Positions 29,324 to 39,063 of a DNA stretch of 64,000 nucleotides are shown here, piece by piece. Below the pieces are notes generated by a model that worked only from the letters and a program-made list of their open reading frames with translations, was not told where the DNA came from and did no database searches. How positions within the stretch are numbered: position 1 is the first letter of the stretch; every line of letters starts with the position of its first letter. The position numbers and the translations under genes are program-made. This stretch comes from Solibacillus sp. FSL W7-1436 (GTDB taxonomy: Bacteria > Bacillota > Bacilli > Bacillales_A > Planococcaceae), in contig NZ_JBBOWV010000001.1 in NCBI RefSeq assembly GCF_038007305.1, positions 62,001 through 126,000 on the forward strand, written 5' to 3'.

Positions 29324-29349
29324 GCATGCGGGAAAATGCTCCCGCATGC
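29324..29349 (-). repeat. Intercistronic inverted repeat in the surface module
   Basis: A perfect 9-bp inverted repeat (GCATGCGGG / CCCGCATGC, 8-nt loop) lies between the first and second genes of the module. It is GC-rich against an AT-rich background. There is no T-run on the minus strand, so it is more likely an mRNA stability or processing element than a full terminator. Confidence 0.75.
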
Positions 29350-29356
29350 ATTTTGA

Positions 29357-31051
29357 TTAGTTTACTAGCAATACATAAACTTCCGATGTTGAACGTGCAA
29401 TCGCTGTTACATGATCTGCCTTTTTAAGATCCGTAATGTCGATTACTTCGCCATCTTTAATAATCATTGCTTTTGATAAATCGAGCGAAAGCGAACCGAA
29501 ACGGTAGCTCCAGTGGCCGTCTTTACTCCACTGGCTGCTGTTTACAACAGATATCTTTTTCGTATTGAAATTTATCGAATTTGCACGGCCTGTTAATGTT
29601 AACGTAGCCAGTTTTTCATTAGGCACAAAATGAATGCCCTCGATATGACCATCATTTACAAAGAAATATCCGTAATATGGGTTTGGTGAATTTGTGTAAT
29701 TATCATATAAATCAAGATCCAGTTCCGGAATGACTTTAAATTGCTTAGACCCATCCAGTTCTGATGCGATTGTTGAATTACTGTAAGCAAATGATGCAAT
29801 AGACTTGTCCGTGTTCCAGAAATGATTATCGAAACGTTGTAAATCCGATAATTCCACTTCATATGCATCTAAATCCGCTACATCAATTCGACCAAAGTAC
29901 AGTTTATATTTTGATAGATTCGGTGCTAAATAAGCATCATTTGTAATGTTGACGATATGGGCATAATCACTCTTAGCCGCACCATCCGTTAATACAAATG
30001 CCGTTGTCGAAATCGGATTTTGAGCTAAATCAAGTGCAATAAGGCCTTCAGGTTCTACTAAACGGCCATTGCGTATTAAAATCGAACCGTTATGGTAATT
30101 TAATTTTAATGAATTTTTGAGCTGCAGCGTATTCACACCCAGATTGACACTCGTAATAGGTTGATAGAATGTACGCTCATTTTTAGCTAATACGATAATT
30201 TTTTCGATTACTTCTTTGCTGAACTGAGTTTTTGTTACAAAATAAAGCTCACTATTTTTATATTTTTTTAATTGGCTTTTGGAGATTTTTTTATTTCCTA
30301 CGTAAATACTTGTATTGTTTGTAAAATTAAATGTTGCCTGTGTTTTCGTTCTTACTGTTCCAAAGCGCCAGTTTAGTAAAGGATGCGCATTTTTAACATT
30401 TAGCGAATTCTTGTTTGTGTTAACCGTATTTAAATCTGCTTTGTATAATTCTGTTACCATATTGGCTGTGCTCATAATTGTAATTTCGGCGATACGGGAA
30501 GTGTTGGCTGTTGCAAATTTCAAGCGGACACGGTCTCCCACATAAAGTGTGCTTAAATCTACAGATGAATTTCCTTTGAACACTTCCGTATTATTTGTCA
30601 CTGTATAATTTTTAGTTGAAGAACCATCGATTTTCACACGGATCTGCAAACCGTTCGGATCAATTTGCGTCACAGCACCTGTTACTTGTTTGCTGTTTTC
30701 GATGATGGAACCGCCTTCTACATTAGTAGATCCACGCATTTCTGTAATTTTGCCTAAGTTTAATTTAATCGTGACACTCATGCCTGCTTTAAATCCTGCA
30801 ATTGTTGTCAGCGTATTATTAATATAATACTTCTGCGTATTGGCAAGGTTAAATGTTGCGGTTTTCCCTGCGCTGTTTTTTAATGTGACACTTTTTAATG
30901 TCCGTGTGACATTCCCTTTCTTGTCTTCGGTTTCATTATAATTTGCTTTCATGAATGTATATGTATTCGATGCTTCAGCTTGCTGCCCTGTCGGTAATAT
31001 CGCCAAAGCAAAAGTAATTGCCATTAATACGGAAATGATTTTTTTAAGCAA
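29357..31051 (-). CDS. Secreted surface protein of unknown function
   Basis: A 564-aa protein from TTG 31051, chosen because AAGGAGG lies 8 bases upstream and translation then gives a classic signal peptide (LKKIISVLMAITFALAILPTG, cleavage near QAEAS). An ATG at 31093 is in frame but lacks a ribosome-binding site and would bury the signal. The mature part is beta-rich with repeated short modules. These contain a variable strand, a xxNTxxYxxN-type turn and a statement of 'xVGDRVRLKF' type (for example near residues 150-190 and 240-290). No anchor domain is visible. First gene of the module with the two SLH proteins, so joint surface assembly is inferred. Confidence 0.82.
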   Translation of the reverse strand: MLKKIISVLMAITFALAILPTGQQAEASNTYTFMKANYNETEDKKGNVTRTLKSVTLKNSAGKTATFNLANTQKYYINNTLTTIAGFKAGMSVTIKLNLGKITEMRGSTNVEGGSIIENSKQVTGAVTQIDPNGLQIRVKIDGSSTKNYTVTNNTEVFKGNSSVDLSTLYVGDRVRLKFATANTSRIAEITIMSTANMVTELYKADLNTVNTNKNSLNVKNAHPLLNWRFGTVRTKTQATFNFTNNTSIYVGNKKISKSQLKKYKNSELYFVTKTQFSKEVIEKIIVLAKNERTFYQPITSVNLGVNTLQLKNSLKLNYHNGSILIRNGRLVEPEGLIALDLAQNPISTTAFVLTDGAAKSDYAHIVNITNDAYLAPNLSKYKLYFGRIDVADLDAYEVELSDLQRFDNHFWNTDKSIASFAYSNSTIASELDGSKQFKVIPELDLDLYDNYTNSPNPYYGYFFVNDGHIEGIHFVPNEKLATLTLTGRANSINFNTKKISVVNSSQWSKDGHWSYRFGSLSLDLSKAMIIKDGEVIDITDLKKADHVTAIARSTSEVYVLLVN

Positions 31052-31194
31052 TTTCTCCGCCTCCTTTTTCAGTAACTTTTCTTTTTCATCCATAGTAAAT
31101 TTAAGAAAATATTTATATTTAATTCCAAATATAGTTACAGGACCTATTTAGTGTAACAAAATTGCCTACTATCGGCATTTGTTGTCGAAATTAT

Positions 31195-31367
31195 TTATAC
31201 GCAAATATCGGTTGTTTGACCTAATACGGAGTGTGACGTATCGATCACTTCGAGTGCTTGTTCCGCATTTCCATGCCGAAAACTCCATCGTTTTTTTGTC
31301 GTGGCCAATGAAACATCTCGCATCAATTCAGTATGGTTCATCAACATCGCTAAGCAGCTATCTCCAA
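31195..31367 (-). pseudogene. Frameshifted YjfB-family putative motility protein
   Basis: TTG 31367 sits 7 bases after a perfect AGGAGG and begins MEIAA. A stop then appears at once, but adding one base after GCTGC continues as LAMLMNHTELMRDVSLATTKK and ends at SHSVLGQTTDICV. The start (M-D/E-I-A-A-L-x-M), the middle (VSLAxxKK) and the end (LGQxxDIxV) match the short YjfB motility family of Bacillota. A run of seven As near the middle may hide a second indel. Upstream at 31389-31396 is GCCGATAA, the -10 core of SigmaD promoters, which control yjfB in B. subtilis. Probably a decayed gene; a sequencing error is the alternative. Confidence 0.55.
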
Positions 31368-31388
31368 ATGTACACCTCCTATTTACCT

Positions 31389-31396
31389 TTATCGGC
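31389..31396 (-). promoter_or_regulatory. SigmaD-like -10 element (GCCGATAA)
   Basis: GCCGATAA on the minus strand lies just upstream of the frameshifted YjfB-like gene. The expected -35 (TAAA) is weak here (TTGA at 15-base spacing). A second GCCGATA copy occurs at 31170-31176, between this gene and the surface module. Confidence 0.4.
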
Positions 31397-31459
31397 AAAA
31401 TACTATGAATATCAAGTAATTATTATTATTTCTGAGAGTAAAATTGACAAAATAAAAAA

Positions 31460-31486
31460 CAACCCCGAATATTACTTTCGAGGTTG
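31460..31486 (-). terminator. Intrinsic terminator after engB
   Basis: The minus strand forms a 10-bp stem (CAACCTCGAA / TTCGGGGTTG, one G-T pair) with a 7-nt loop, followed by TTTTTT. It closes the lon-engB transcript. Confidence 0.85.
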
Positions 31487-31492
31487 CATTGT

Positions 31493-32074
31493 TTACATGC
31501 GTGATTCAATTTCGGCCCAAGCTTCTTCAAAACCAAGACCTTTTTCAGAAGAAAACACAATTAATGGATCTTGCTTTTCCATTTGTAATGTTTCGCGAAC
31601 AATCTTTTTATGCTTATCCCATTTTCCTTTCGGAATTTTGTCAGCCTTAGTTGCGACAACAATTACCGGGATATTGTAATGCTTTAAAAAATCATACATC
31701 ATGCAGTCATCTGAAGTTGGGTTATGACGAATATCTACAATTAAGACAACCGCTCTTAATTGTTCGCGGCTCATAAAGTACTGCTCAATCATTCTTCCCC
31801 ATGCTGCACGTTCTGATTTTGAAACTTTTGCATAGCCGTATCCTGGTACGTCAACATAATAGAGCTGTTCTTCAATTTTATAGAAGTTCAGCTGTTGTGT
31901 TTTACCAGGTTTTGACGAAATACGCGCCATTGCTTTACGGCCAATCATACGATTGATAAACGAAGATTTGCCGACATTTGAACGACCCGCTAAAGCGAAT
32001 TCAGGTAGCCCGTCTTCCGGGAACTGTTCTGGTCGGACAAAGCTGCCGATCATTTCTACGTTATGGACTTTCAT
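31493..32074 (-). CDS. engB: Ribosome biogenesis GTPase EngB/YsxC
   Basis: Essential GTPase acting in 50S subunit assembly. The 193-aa protein has the TrmE-Era-EngA-like G motifs: [10 protein letters not shown] near residue 30, the [11 protein letters not shown] switch, [10 protein letters not shown] near 74, TKADK near 143 and a SSEKG G5-like motif. Its ATG overlaps the lon stop (TAATG), so it is translationally linked to lon as in B. subtilis. Confidence 0.97.
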   Translation of the reverse strand: MKVHNVEMIGSFVRPEQFPEDGLPEFALAGRSNVGKSSFINRMIGRKAMARISSKPGKTQQLNFYKIEEQLYYVDVPGYGYAKVSKSERAAWGRMIEQYFMSREQLRAVVLIVDIRHNPTSDDCMMYDFLKHYNIPVIVVATKADKIPKGKWDKHKKIVRETLQMEKQDPLIVFSSEKGLGFEEAWAEIESRM

Positions 32075-34398
32075 TACTTATTAAAACCTCCATCTAGTGC
32101 GAGCGCAAGAACTTCTTCCGCTTGTGAAACTAGTTTAAATGTGAGTTGCTCACGAATTGTTTCAGGAATATCATCAATATCACGTTCATTGTCTTGCGGA
32201 ATGATAATCGTCGTCAATCCTGCACGGTGGGCACTTAATGATTTCTCTTTTAAGCCGCCGATCGGCAGTACACGACCCCGTAATGTTACTTCTCCAGTCA
32301 TACCAATTTCGCGTTTAATTGCTTTTCCAGTTATTGCAGACACAATGGCAGTCGTCATCGTAATACCTGCTGATGGACCATCTTTTGGTACTGCACCTTC
32401 CGGAACGTGGACATGAATATCGTGCTGATCGAAATAATCAGCATCCACGCCTAAATCGTTTGTTAATGTACGGACAAATGAAAGCGCAATTTGTGCGGAT
32501 TCCTTCATTACATCGCCAAGCTTCCCTGTTAAAATTAATTTACCTTTACCAGGTGTTAATGAAACCTCGATCTGCAATGTATCTCCACCGACTGTCGTGT
32601 AGGCAAGTCCTGTAGCAACACCTACTTGGTTTTCCATTTCCGCCTGTCCATAGCGGAAGCGGTGTTTCCCTAGCATATCAACTAATACTTTAGAGTTGAC
32701 CGTTACTTTTTTCTTTTCGCCGGATACGATCTTTTTCGCGGCTTTACGGCAAACAGTTGCAACTTGGCGCTCCAATCCACGAACACCGGCTTCACGTGTA
32801 TAATAACGGATCAAATCCGTAATCGCTTCGTCTTTCATTGCCATTTGCGTTTTCTTCAAACCATGTTCCTTCATCTGTTTCGGAATCAGATGGTTCTTAG
32901 TAATTTCTACTTTTTCGAATTCAGTATAACCTGCGATATTAATGACTTCCATACGATCCAGTAATGGTGCCGGAATCGTGCTTAAATCATTAGCTGTTGC
33001 AATAAATAATACATCTTGCAAATTGTATGGCTCTTCAATGAAGTGATCACTGAATGTATTATTTTGTTCCGGGTCCAACACTTCAAGCATTGCAGCAGAT
33101 GGGTCTCCACGGAAGTCATTTGACATTTTATCAATTTCATCAAGTAAAAATACAGGATTTGTTGTGCCCGCTTTTTTCATTCCTTGAATGATACGTCCCG
33201 GCATTGCACCGACATACGTACGACGGTGACCGCGAATTTCAGACTCGTCACGCACACCACCAAGTGAAACACGGACAAACTTACGGTCAAGGCTTTCTGC
33301 GATAGAACGCGCTAAACTCGTTTTACCTACGCCCGGAGGTCCGGCTAAACATAAGATCGGACCGCGTAATGAATTCATTAATTGACGTACTGATAAATAT
33401 TCTAATACACGCTCTTTTACTTTTTCCAAGCCATCATGATCGCGGTTTAAAATTTCTTCCGCATAGGCAATATCAATACGGTCTTCCGTTTTTTCTGTCC
33501 AAGGGATTGAGACAAGCCATTCCAAATAGTTTCGAATGACCCCGCTCTCCGCACTAGCAGCAGGTAACTTCTCGTAGCGGTCCAGTTCTTTTAACGCAAC
33601 TTTTTCTGTAGACTCCGGCATTCCGGCACTATCGATTTTTTTACGAAGTTCGGCAATTTCCCCCGTTTTTCCTTCGCGGTCACCAAGCTCTGTTTGGATT
33701 GCTTTCATTTGCTCACGCAGATAATATTCTTTCTGTGTGCGCTCCATAGCCTGCTTCACTTTTGTACTGATTTTTTTCTCGAGATTTAAAATCTCCTGCT
33801 CATCATGCAAACGAATCATCAAGTGGTCTAAACGCTTTTTAATGTTCGTAATATCGAGCACTTCTTGCTTTTCATTAATTTTGAAAGGTAAATGAGAAGC
33901 AATGACATCTGCCAGGCGGCCCGGTTCTTCAATATCAAGTACTGATTCGATCGTTTCAGTCGTGATTTTATTTGAAGATTTCGCGTATTTTTCGAAGTAC
34001 GATAGCACCGTACGCATTAACGCTTCCGTTTCCGCATCTTTATGCAGCTCATCTTCAAATAGTTCCAAATCTGCAGTTGTAAATTTACCGGAATCTTCAT
34101 AACGAACCATTTCCGCACGGTTTAAACCTTCAACCAGAATACGTAATGTTCCATTCGGAAGCTTTAGCATTTGTTTTACTTTGGCTAATGTCCCCATTTT
34201 ATAAAGATCTGCTTTTCCCGGTGTGTCAACACGTAAATCTTTTTGTGTTACTAAAAAAATCGTGCTATCTTCAAGCATCGCATGTTCCAATGCAGCAATA
34301 GAACGTTCTCGGCCCACATCAATATGTAAAACCATCGTTGGGTATACAAGAAGTCCTCTTAACGGTAAAACTGGCATATTAGTTAATTTTTTTGTCAC
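32074..34398 (-). CDS. lonA: ATP-dependent protease Lon (LonA)
   Basis: Cytoplasmic AAA+ serine protease degrading misfolded and regulatory proteins. The 774-aa product (same length as B. subtilis LonA) has the LON substrate-binding domain ([17 protein letters not shown] start) and a long coiled coil. The AAA+ module has Walker A ([11 protein letters not shown]) near 350 and Walker B ([10 protein letters not shown]). The S16 domain has the catalytic serine in PKDGPSAG near 675. GTG 34398 is chosen, with GGAGGTGA upstream; in-frame ATGs further upstream have no such site. LonB, which lies between lonA and clpX in B. subtilis, is absent here. Confidence 0.96.
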   Translation of the reverse strand: MTKKLTNMPVLPLRGLLVYPTMVLHIDVGRERSIAALEHAMLEDSTIFLVTQKDLRVDTPGKADLYKMGTLAKVKQMLKLPNGTLRILVEGLNRAEMVRYEDSGKFTTADLELFEDELHKDAETEALMRTVLSYFEKYAKSSNKITTETIESVLDIEEPGRLADVIASHLPFKINEKQEVLDITNIKKRLDHLMIRLHDEQEILNLEKKISTKVKQAMERTQKEYYLREQMKAIQTELGDREGKTGEIAELRKKIDSAGMPESTEKVALKELDRYEKLPAASAESGVIRNYLEWLVSIPWTEKTEDRIDIAYAEEILNRDHDGLEKVKERVLEYLSVRQLMNSLRGPILCLAGPPGVGKTSLARSIAESLDRKFVRVSLGGVRDESEIRGHRRTYVGAMPGRIIQGMKKAGTTNPVFLLDEIDKMSNDFRGDPSAAMLEVLDPEQNNTFSDHFIEEPYNLQDVLFIATANDLSTIPAPLLDRMEVINIAGYTEFEKVEITKNHLIPKQMKEHGLKKTQMAMKDEAITDLIRYYTREAGVRGLERQVATVCRKAAKKIVSGEKKKVTVNSKVLVDMLGKHRFRYGQAEMENQVGVATGLAYTTVGGDTLQIEVSLTPGKGKLILTGKLGDVMKESAQIALSFVRTLTNDLGVDADYFDQHDIHVHVPEGAVPKDGPSAGITMTTAIVSAITGKAIKREIGMTGEVTLRGRVLPIGGLKEKSLSAHRAGLTTIIIPQDNERDIDDIPETIREQLTFKLVSQAEEVLALALDGGFNK

Positions 34399-34607
34399 GC
34401 GGGTATTCACCTCCATCCAAATCATAAAAAAACCCGCAATATAAGTATGTGTTAGTTCGTTGTCAATTACGCCTAAGCGTAACTGTGTCCAGATTTTTCC
34501 GAGTTTATGTACTCCAAATGCTGGAGCACTTCATAAATAACGCTTCAAAACCTGTAAAATTCGGCAGAAATATCCGAAACTTTATGTATATACGTTTTGT
34601 TAGAAAA

Positions 34608-34645
34608 AGCTGACTTTGGACTTGCTTGAGAAGTCTAAGTCAGCT
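34608..34645 (-). terminator. Intrinsic terminator after clpX
   Basis: A long imperfect stem on the minus strand (AGCTGACTTAGACTT / AAGTCCAAAGTCAGCT) is followed by TTTTTC. It lies about 30 bases past the clpX stop. Confidence 0.8.
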
Positions 34646-34674
34646 ACATAGTTGTAAATCCATTCAGCTATAAA

Positions 34675-35946
34675 TTAAGCAGAAGTTTTTTTGTTGTCGT
34701 CCTTTTTCAATTCAGAACCATCATCCAAAATTAATTTTGGATCTGCTTTATCACGAATTGTTTCAGCTGTAATGATACATTTTTTAATATCTTCACGTGA
34801 AGGCAATTCAAACATTACATCAAGCATTGTCGCTTCGATGATTGAACGAAGACCACGAGCACCAGTTTTGCGTTCGATTGCCAATTTAGCAATTTCAACA
34901 AGCGCTTCATCTTCAAACTCCAGTTCAACGTCATCCAGCTCCAACATTTTTTGGTATTGTTTTGCTAAAGCGTTTTTAGGTTCAGTTAAAATTTGTACTA
35001 ATGCATCAACATTTAACTGCTCTAAAGTAGCCAATACCGGTAAACGTCCGATAAATTCCGGAATTAAACCGAATTTCAATAAGTCTTCAGGAATTAACTG
35101 AGACATAATTGAAGCATCTTCATCGATGCCTTTATTCTGAGTTGAAGCAAAACCAATCACTTTTTCGCCTTGACGACGTTTAATGATTGTTTCGATTCCA
35201 TCGAATGCTCCACCTACGATAAACAGGATGTTTGATGTATCGATTTGTAGGAATTCCTGGTGTGGATGCTTACGTCCGCCTTGTGGAGGAACACTTGCCA
35301 CTGTACCTTCTAAAATTTTCAGTAATGCCTGTTGTACACCTTCGCCTGATACGTCACGTGTAATTGAAGGATTTTCAGATTTACGTGCAACCTTGTCAAT
35401 CTCATCAATATAAATGATACCCTTTTCTGCACGTTCTATATCATAATCTGCAGCCTGGATTAGTTTTAAAAGAATATTTTCAACGTCCTCACCAACATAA
35501 CCTGCTTCAGTTAAGCTTGTCGCGTCAGCAATTGCGAATGGTACATTTAAAATACGCGCCAACGTTTGAGCAAGTAAAGTTTTACCGCTACCAGTTGGTC
35601 CGATTAATACGATATTCGATTTAGATAATTCTACATCGTCAATTTTTGAATTCGAATTAATACGTTTATAGTGATTATATACAGCAACTGCCAATGCTTT
35701 TTTTGCACGTTCTTGTCCGATTACATATTCACCTAAAATATTTAAAATCTCTTTAGGTTTTGGAATTTCATTGAACTCGATTTCCTCTTCGATCCCTAAC
35801 TCTTCCACTACGATCTCTGAGCATAGTTCGATACATTCGTCACAAATATATACGCCTGGTCCTGCAACCAGTTTACGAACTTGTTCTTGTGGTTTACCAC
35901 AAAAAGAGCATTTTAAATTGCCTTTTTCATCATTAAATTTAAACAA
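34675..35946 (-). CDS. clpX: ATP-dependent Clp protease ATP-binding subunit ClpX
   Basis: AAA+ unfoldase partner of ClpP. The 423-aa protein has the N-terminal zinc-binding domain (CSFCGK near residue 14 and CDECIELC near 36). Also present are Walker A ([13 protein letters not shown]) near 116, Walker B ([11 protein letters not shown]) near 180 and the ClpP-docking IGF loop (KVIGFASTQ) near 266. The pore and [10 protein letters not shown] sensor motifs are intact. The start codon is TTG (MFKFNDEKG) with GGGGTG 7 bases upstream. Confidence 0.97.
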   Translation of the reverse strand: MFKFNDEKGNLKCSFCGKPQEQVRKLVAGPGVYICDECIELCSEIVVEELGIEEEIEFNEIPKPKEILNILGEYVIGQERAKKALAVAVYNHYKRINSNSKIDDVELSKSNIVLIGPTGSGKTLLAQTLARILNVPFAIADATSLTEAGYVGEDVENILLKLIQAADYDIERAEKGIIYIDEIDKVARKSENPSITRDVSGEGVQQALLKILEGTVASVPPQGGRKHPHQEFLQIDTSNILFIVGGAFDGIETIIKRRQGEKVIGFASTQNKGIDEDASIMSQLIPEDLLKFGLIPEFIGRLPVLATLEQLNVDALVQILTEPKNALAKQYQKMLELDDVELEFEDEALVEIAKLAIERKTGARGLRSIIEATMLDVMFELPSREDIKKCIITAETIRDKADPKLILDDGSELKKDDNKKTSA

Positions 35947-36330
35947 TTTGGTTCACCCCTATTCAAGCAACAATCTTACAAGATTCTAGTTGTTTTATCA
36001 AATAAATTGATTGCGCGTTGTTACTAGCTTATTTTATGTCCTATTAAACTTTGCTGGCCGTTCAATAGTTAATGAAATTATATTGTAACTTTTTATCATT
36101 AAATATTCAAATGAACCAACTATTATATGTATGTATTCAAAGGTAGAAAACAAGGCACGGGTATACCGTACCTTGTCAAAATCTTATTTTATTCAATCCG
36201 TACTAGTTTTATCTTTATGTTAGACGGTAGCCCAGGAATAAAACCGGTACATGTCGTACTGATTCTTGCTTCACCATGGTCATGAATCAGTACAGGATCA
36301 AAATCGAACTCGATTATTCAAAACAAATAA
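35947..36330. other. Intergenic region between clpX and tig
   Basis: Holds a terminator at 36150-36173. Between that and the tig stop a 42-codon minus-strand open frame (36189-36317) lacks a normal start. Its translation ends in GFIPGLPSNIKIKLVRIE, possibly a gene remnant. The rest is AT-rich and presumably contains the clpX promoter. Confidence 0.5.
36150..36173 (-). terminator. Intrinsic terminator downstream of tig
   Basis: The minus strand forms a 10-bp stem (CAAGGTACGG / CCGTGCCTTG, one G-T pair) with a short loop, followed by TTTTC. It lies about 160 bases past tig. Confidence 0.75.
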
Positions 36331-37620
36331 TTAGTTTGAAATTTTAGCGTTTTCAACTAGGAATTCAACTGTTTTTTGAGTGCGGATATCGTTCTCAAGA
36401 ACTTGAGTTCCACCTAAAGCAGTTAAAATTTGGTCGTTTGACATACCGAATTGAGCAGCCATTTTTTCAACTTCTGCATTGATATCTTCTTCAGATACTT
36501 CGATATTTTCAGCTTGACCAATTGCTTCTAAAACTAAAGATACACGTACACGGTTTACAGCTTCTTCAGCCATTTGAGTGCGTAATGCTTCTTCGTTTTG
36601 ACCTGAGAATTGGTAGTATAGATCTAAGTTCATACCTTGCATTTGTAAACGTTGGCCGAACTCTTGAACCATACGGTCAACTTCAGTGTTGATCATACCT
36701 TGTGGAATTTCAACTTCTGCATTAGCAGCAGCTTTTTCAACTAACTCGTCGCGTAAAGAAGCTTCTACGTCCGCTTCTTTGTTAGCTAAAGTAGTTTCTT
36801 TTAATTTAGTGCGTAAAGCTTCTACAGTTTCAACTTCTGGATCGATTTCTTTAGCGAACTCATCAGTTAAGTCTGGTAATACTTTTGTTTTAACTTCTTT
36901 AACTGTTACAACGAATTTCGCTTCTTTACCAGCTAATTCAGCAGCATGGTATTCTTCTGGGAAAGTAACTACTACATCTTTCGTTTCACCAGTTTTAGCA
37001 CCTACTAATTGCTCTTCGAAACCTGGAATGAATGAACCAGAACCGATTTCTAATGCGTAGTCTTCACCTTTACCGCCTTCGAATGCTTCTTCGCCAACAA
37101 AACCTTCGAAATCGATTACAGCTGTATCGCCTTCAACGATTGCTTCATCTTCTTTAATTTCTAATTCAGCTTTTTTAGCTAATTGAGCGTCGATTAAAGA
37201 TTGAACTTCTTCGTCTGTAACTTCAGCAGATTGTTTTGTTACTTCTAAACCTTTATATTCACCTAATTTAGGTTCTGGTTTCACAGTTACTGTAGCAGTG
37301 TATGTGAAGTCAGTACCTTTAGCAAAATTCTCAGTACCCGCGATTTCTGGGTAGTCAACTGGCTCAATGCCAGCTTCGTCTAAAGCAACTGGGTATGAAG
37401 AATTGATAACGATTTCTAAAGCGTCTTGGTAAAGAGCTTCTACACCGTACATTTTTTCAAATACGTTACGAGGCATTTTTCCTTTACGGAAACCTGGTAC
37501 GTTAATTTGTTTTACTACTTTTTTGAAAGCTTGGTCTAAAGCTTTATCAACTTCTCCAGCTTCTACAGTAACTGTTAATAAACCTTCGTTACCTTCTTGT
37601 TTTTCCCATTTTACTGACAT
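36331..37620 (-). CDS. tig: Trigger factor (ribosome-associated chaperone and prolyl isomerase)
   Basis: Binds nascent chains at the ribosomal exit tunnel. The 429-aa product has the N-terminal ribosome-binding domain with the signature loop [17 protein letters not shown] near residue 44. The FKBP-type PPIase domain ([21 protein letters not shown]) lies at about 160-245 and a helical C-terminal chaperone domain follows. ATG 37620 has GGAGG 8 bases upstream and matches the family N-terminus; open codons further upstream are not conserved. Acidic and strongly biased toward a few codons, as expected for a highly expressed gene. Confidence 0.97.
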   Translation of the reverse strand: MSVKWEKQEGNEGLLTVTVEAGEVDKALDQAFKKVVKQINVPGFRKGKMPRNVFEKMYGVEALYQDALEIVINSSYPVALDEAGIEPVDYPEIAGTENFAKGTDFTYTATVTVKPEPKLGEYKGLEVTKQSAEVTDEEVQSLIDAQLAKKAELEIKEDEAIVEGDTAVIDFEGFVGEEAFEGGKGEDYALEIGSGSFIPGFEEQLVGAKTGETKDVVVTFPEEYHAAELAGKEAKFVVTVKEVKTKVLPDLTDEFAKEIDPEVETVEALRTKLKETTLANKEADVEASLRDELVEKAAANAEVEIPQGMINTEVDRMVQEFGQRLQMQGMNLDLYYQFSGQNEEALRTQMAEEAVNRVRVSLVLEAIGQAENIEVSEEDINAEVEKMAAQFGMSNDQILTALGGTQVLENDIRTQKTVEFLVENAKISN

Positions 37621-37728
37621 ATATATTACCTCCAAAGTTAACATTCGTTTGATTAAACAAACTGTCATATATATTGTTTGACAACCATTTTAGTATAACA
37701 TAGATGCTCAATGTTTCAACTTTTTTCA

Positions 37729-38718
37729 CTACTCTTGCAAATCCGACATTTTTTCTATGTTTTGTAAAAAAGTAACTATTTTACCGTCCATTTCTCTGTC
37801 TTCACCGAACATTGTCTTCACATAATCGATATAGCCAGATGCAACTTCTTCACTGGAGTATCCGGCCCATTCAAACGGATAAAGGACGATTGCATGTTTG
37901 TCTATTAAGTGTAGCGCAAACTCTAATGTCGAAGGCTCCTGCGCTAATTGTTCCGCTATTTTTTCCGTGATTTCCTTATATTGAGGCAGCTTCGTAGGCA
38001 ACAGAAAATTCACAGGATTTAATTCTTTCGACTGAGCGAACTTCGTTACGGTAACGGTTATATTGACTTCCTGTTCAACAAGCAGAATGAGCAATAAACT
38101 CTTTATAAACGGTTGAATTGCATCGTTTTCAATGACCGCTTTCAATTCATCTGAATACGGACGAATATTTCTTTCCGTAAGTTCATGAATCATTATCATT
38201 TGCTGTTGGGCGGACATTTTAAGAAATTCAGCTGCCGTGAATTCCTCCAGCTCGTCATCTTCAATAATAGGGGCTTGAAAATGGGATTCCTGATTTTCGG
38301 CAATATGGGCGTTCAGATTTTTTAAACGTTCGAATTTTTCCACTTCGTGATCAGGAATTAACTGTTCGTCAAACAATGATTCAATGATTTTTTCAACTTG
38401 TTTGAATTGGCGTAACTGCATGCAGATTGTCAGGTACAGTTCCATCACTTCAAAGTACATGTTAGGGCCTATTGCAAGCAGTTCCTCGCATACATGTTTT
38501 GCACGTTCGAAATTTTTTTCTTCATATAAAGAGTACGCAAATAGGCTAAGTGACATTTCATCTCCTTCACCCAGTAACAAGGCTTGCTCAAATAATTCGT
38601 TCGCTTCTTTAAAACGGTTATTTTCAGCCATATATTTCGCTTCATTAAATAACCGTTCCGTCATCCCCGGGAATAAAATCACTTTCCCCTGACTTTTATT
38701 TTTCTTATTTTCTTTCAT
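37729..38718 (-). CDS. TPR-like protein, YsoA position
   Basis: A soluble 329-aa protein without signal or membrane segment. The N-terminal third contains tetratricopeptide-like helix pairs (LFNEAKYMAENNRFKEANELFEQALLLG and SLFAYSLYEEKNFERAKHVCEELLAIG). The rest is helical and acidic. It lies directly upstream of tig, the place of ysoA in B. subtilis, which also encodes a TPR protein; function is unknown. GGAGTG lies 7 bases before the ATG. The C-terminal EWAGYSSEEVASGYIDYVKTMF stretch has no family I can name. Confidence 0.75.
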   Translation of the reverse strand: MKENKKNKSQGKVILFPGMTERLFNEAKYMAENNRFKEANELFEQALLLGEGDEMSLSLFAYSLYEEKNFERAKHVCEELLAIGPNMYFEVMELYLTICMQLRQFKQVEKIIESLFDEQLIPDHEVEKFERLKNLNAHIAENQESHFQAPIIEDDELEEFTAAEFLKMSAQQQMIMIHELTERNIRPYSDELKAVIENDAIQPFIKSLLLILLVEQEVNITVTVTKFAQSKELNPVNFLLPTKLPQYKEITEKIAEQLAQEPSTLEFALHLIDKHAIVLYPFEWAGYSSEEVASGYIDYVKTMFGEDREMDGKIVTFLQNIEKMSDLQE

Positions 38719-39063
38719 CTAATCACTCCATCGGCGACAAAGTAATGCTGCTGCACTCTTTGTTCATTGCATTTATTTTAACGTTGTTTATACATTCCAA
38801 CAATAAGTTCGCAGAAATTATAGTTATATACAATTTATTACTCGAATGCGTAATTTAATCCGAAGTCGTAACCCTTTTTCCTCAATGTTCCCGTTCTTCC
38901 TTGGAAATAACCTGATTTATCGATAATAGCAGCAAAATGAATGTTATTCTGACCTTGGAAAAAGTCGTTCCGGTTGCATTGACCGACCAGTGCGGTATAC
39001 TAAGCGCTATAAATATTTTACATGATAAATATAATTACACTAATTGAAAGAAGGATATATAAT
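38719..39063. other. Intergenic region between ysoA-like gene and proC
   Basis: Divergent promoter region. A plus-strand TTGCAT at 38974 with TATACT 16 bases later (38996-39001) is a plausible proC promoter. Its spacer contains ACCGACCAGTGCGGT, a short imperfect dyad like those bound by TetR-type regulators. A minus-strand 54-codon open frame (38838-38999) without a start may be a gene remnant. Confidence 0.4.

Noticed and set aside
31179-31679. 166-codon plus-strand frame overlapping engB 3' end
   Set aside because: Antisense to engB and to the YjfB-like remnant, no ribosome-binding site, composition explained by the opposite strand.
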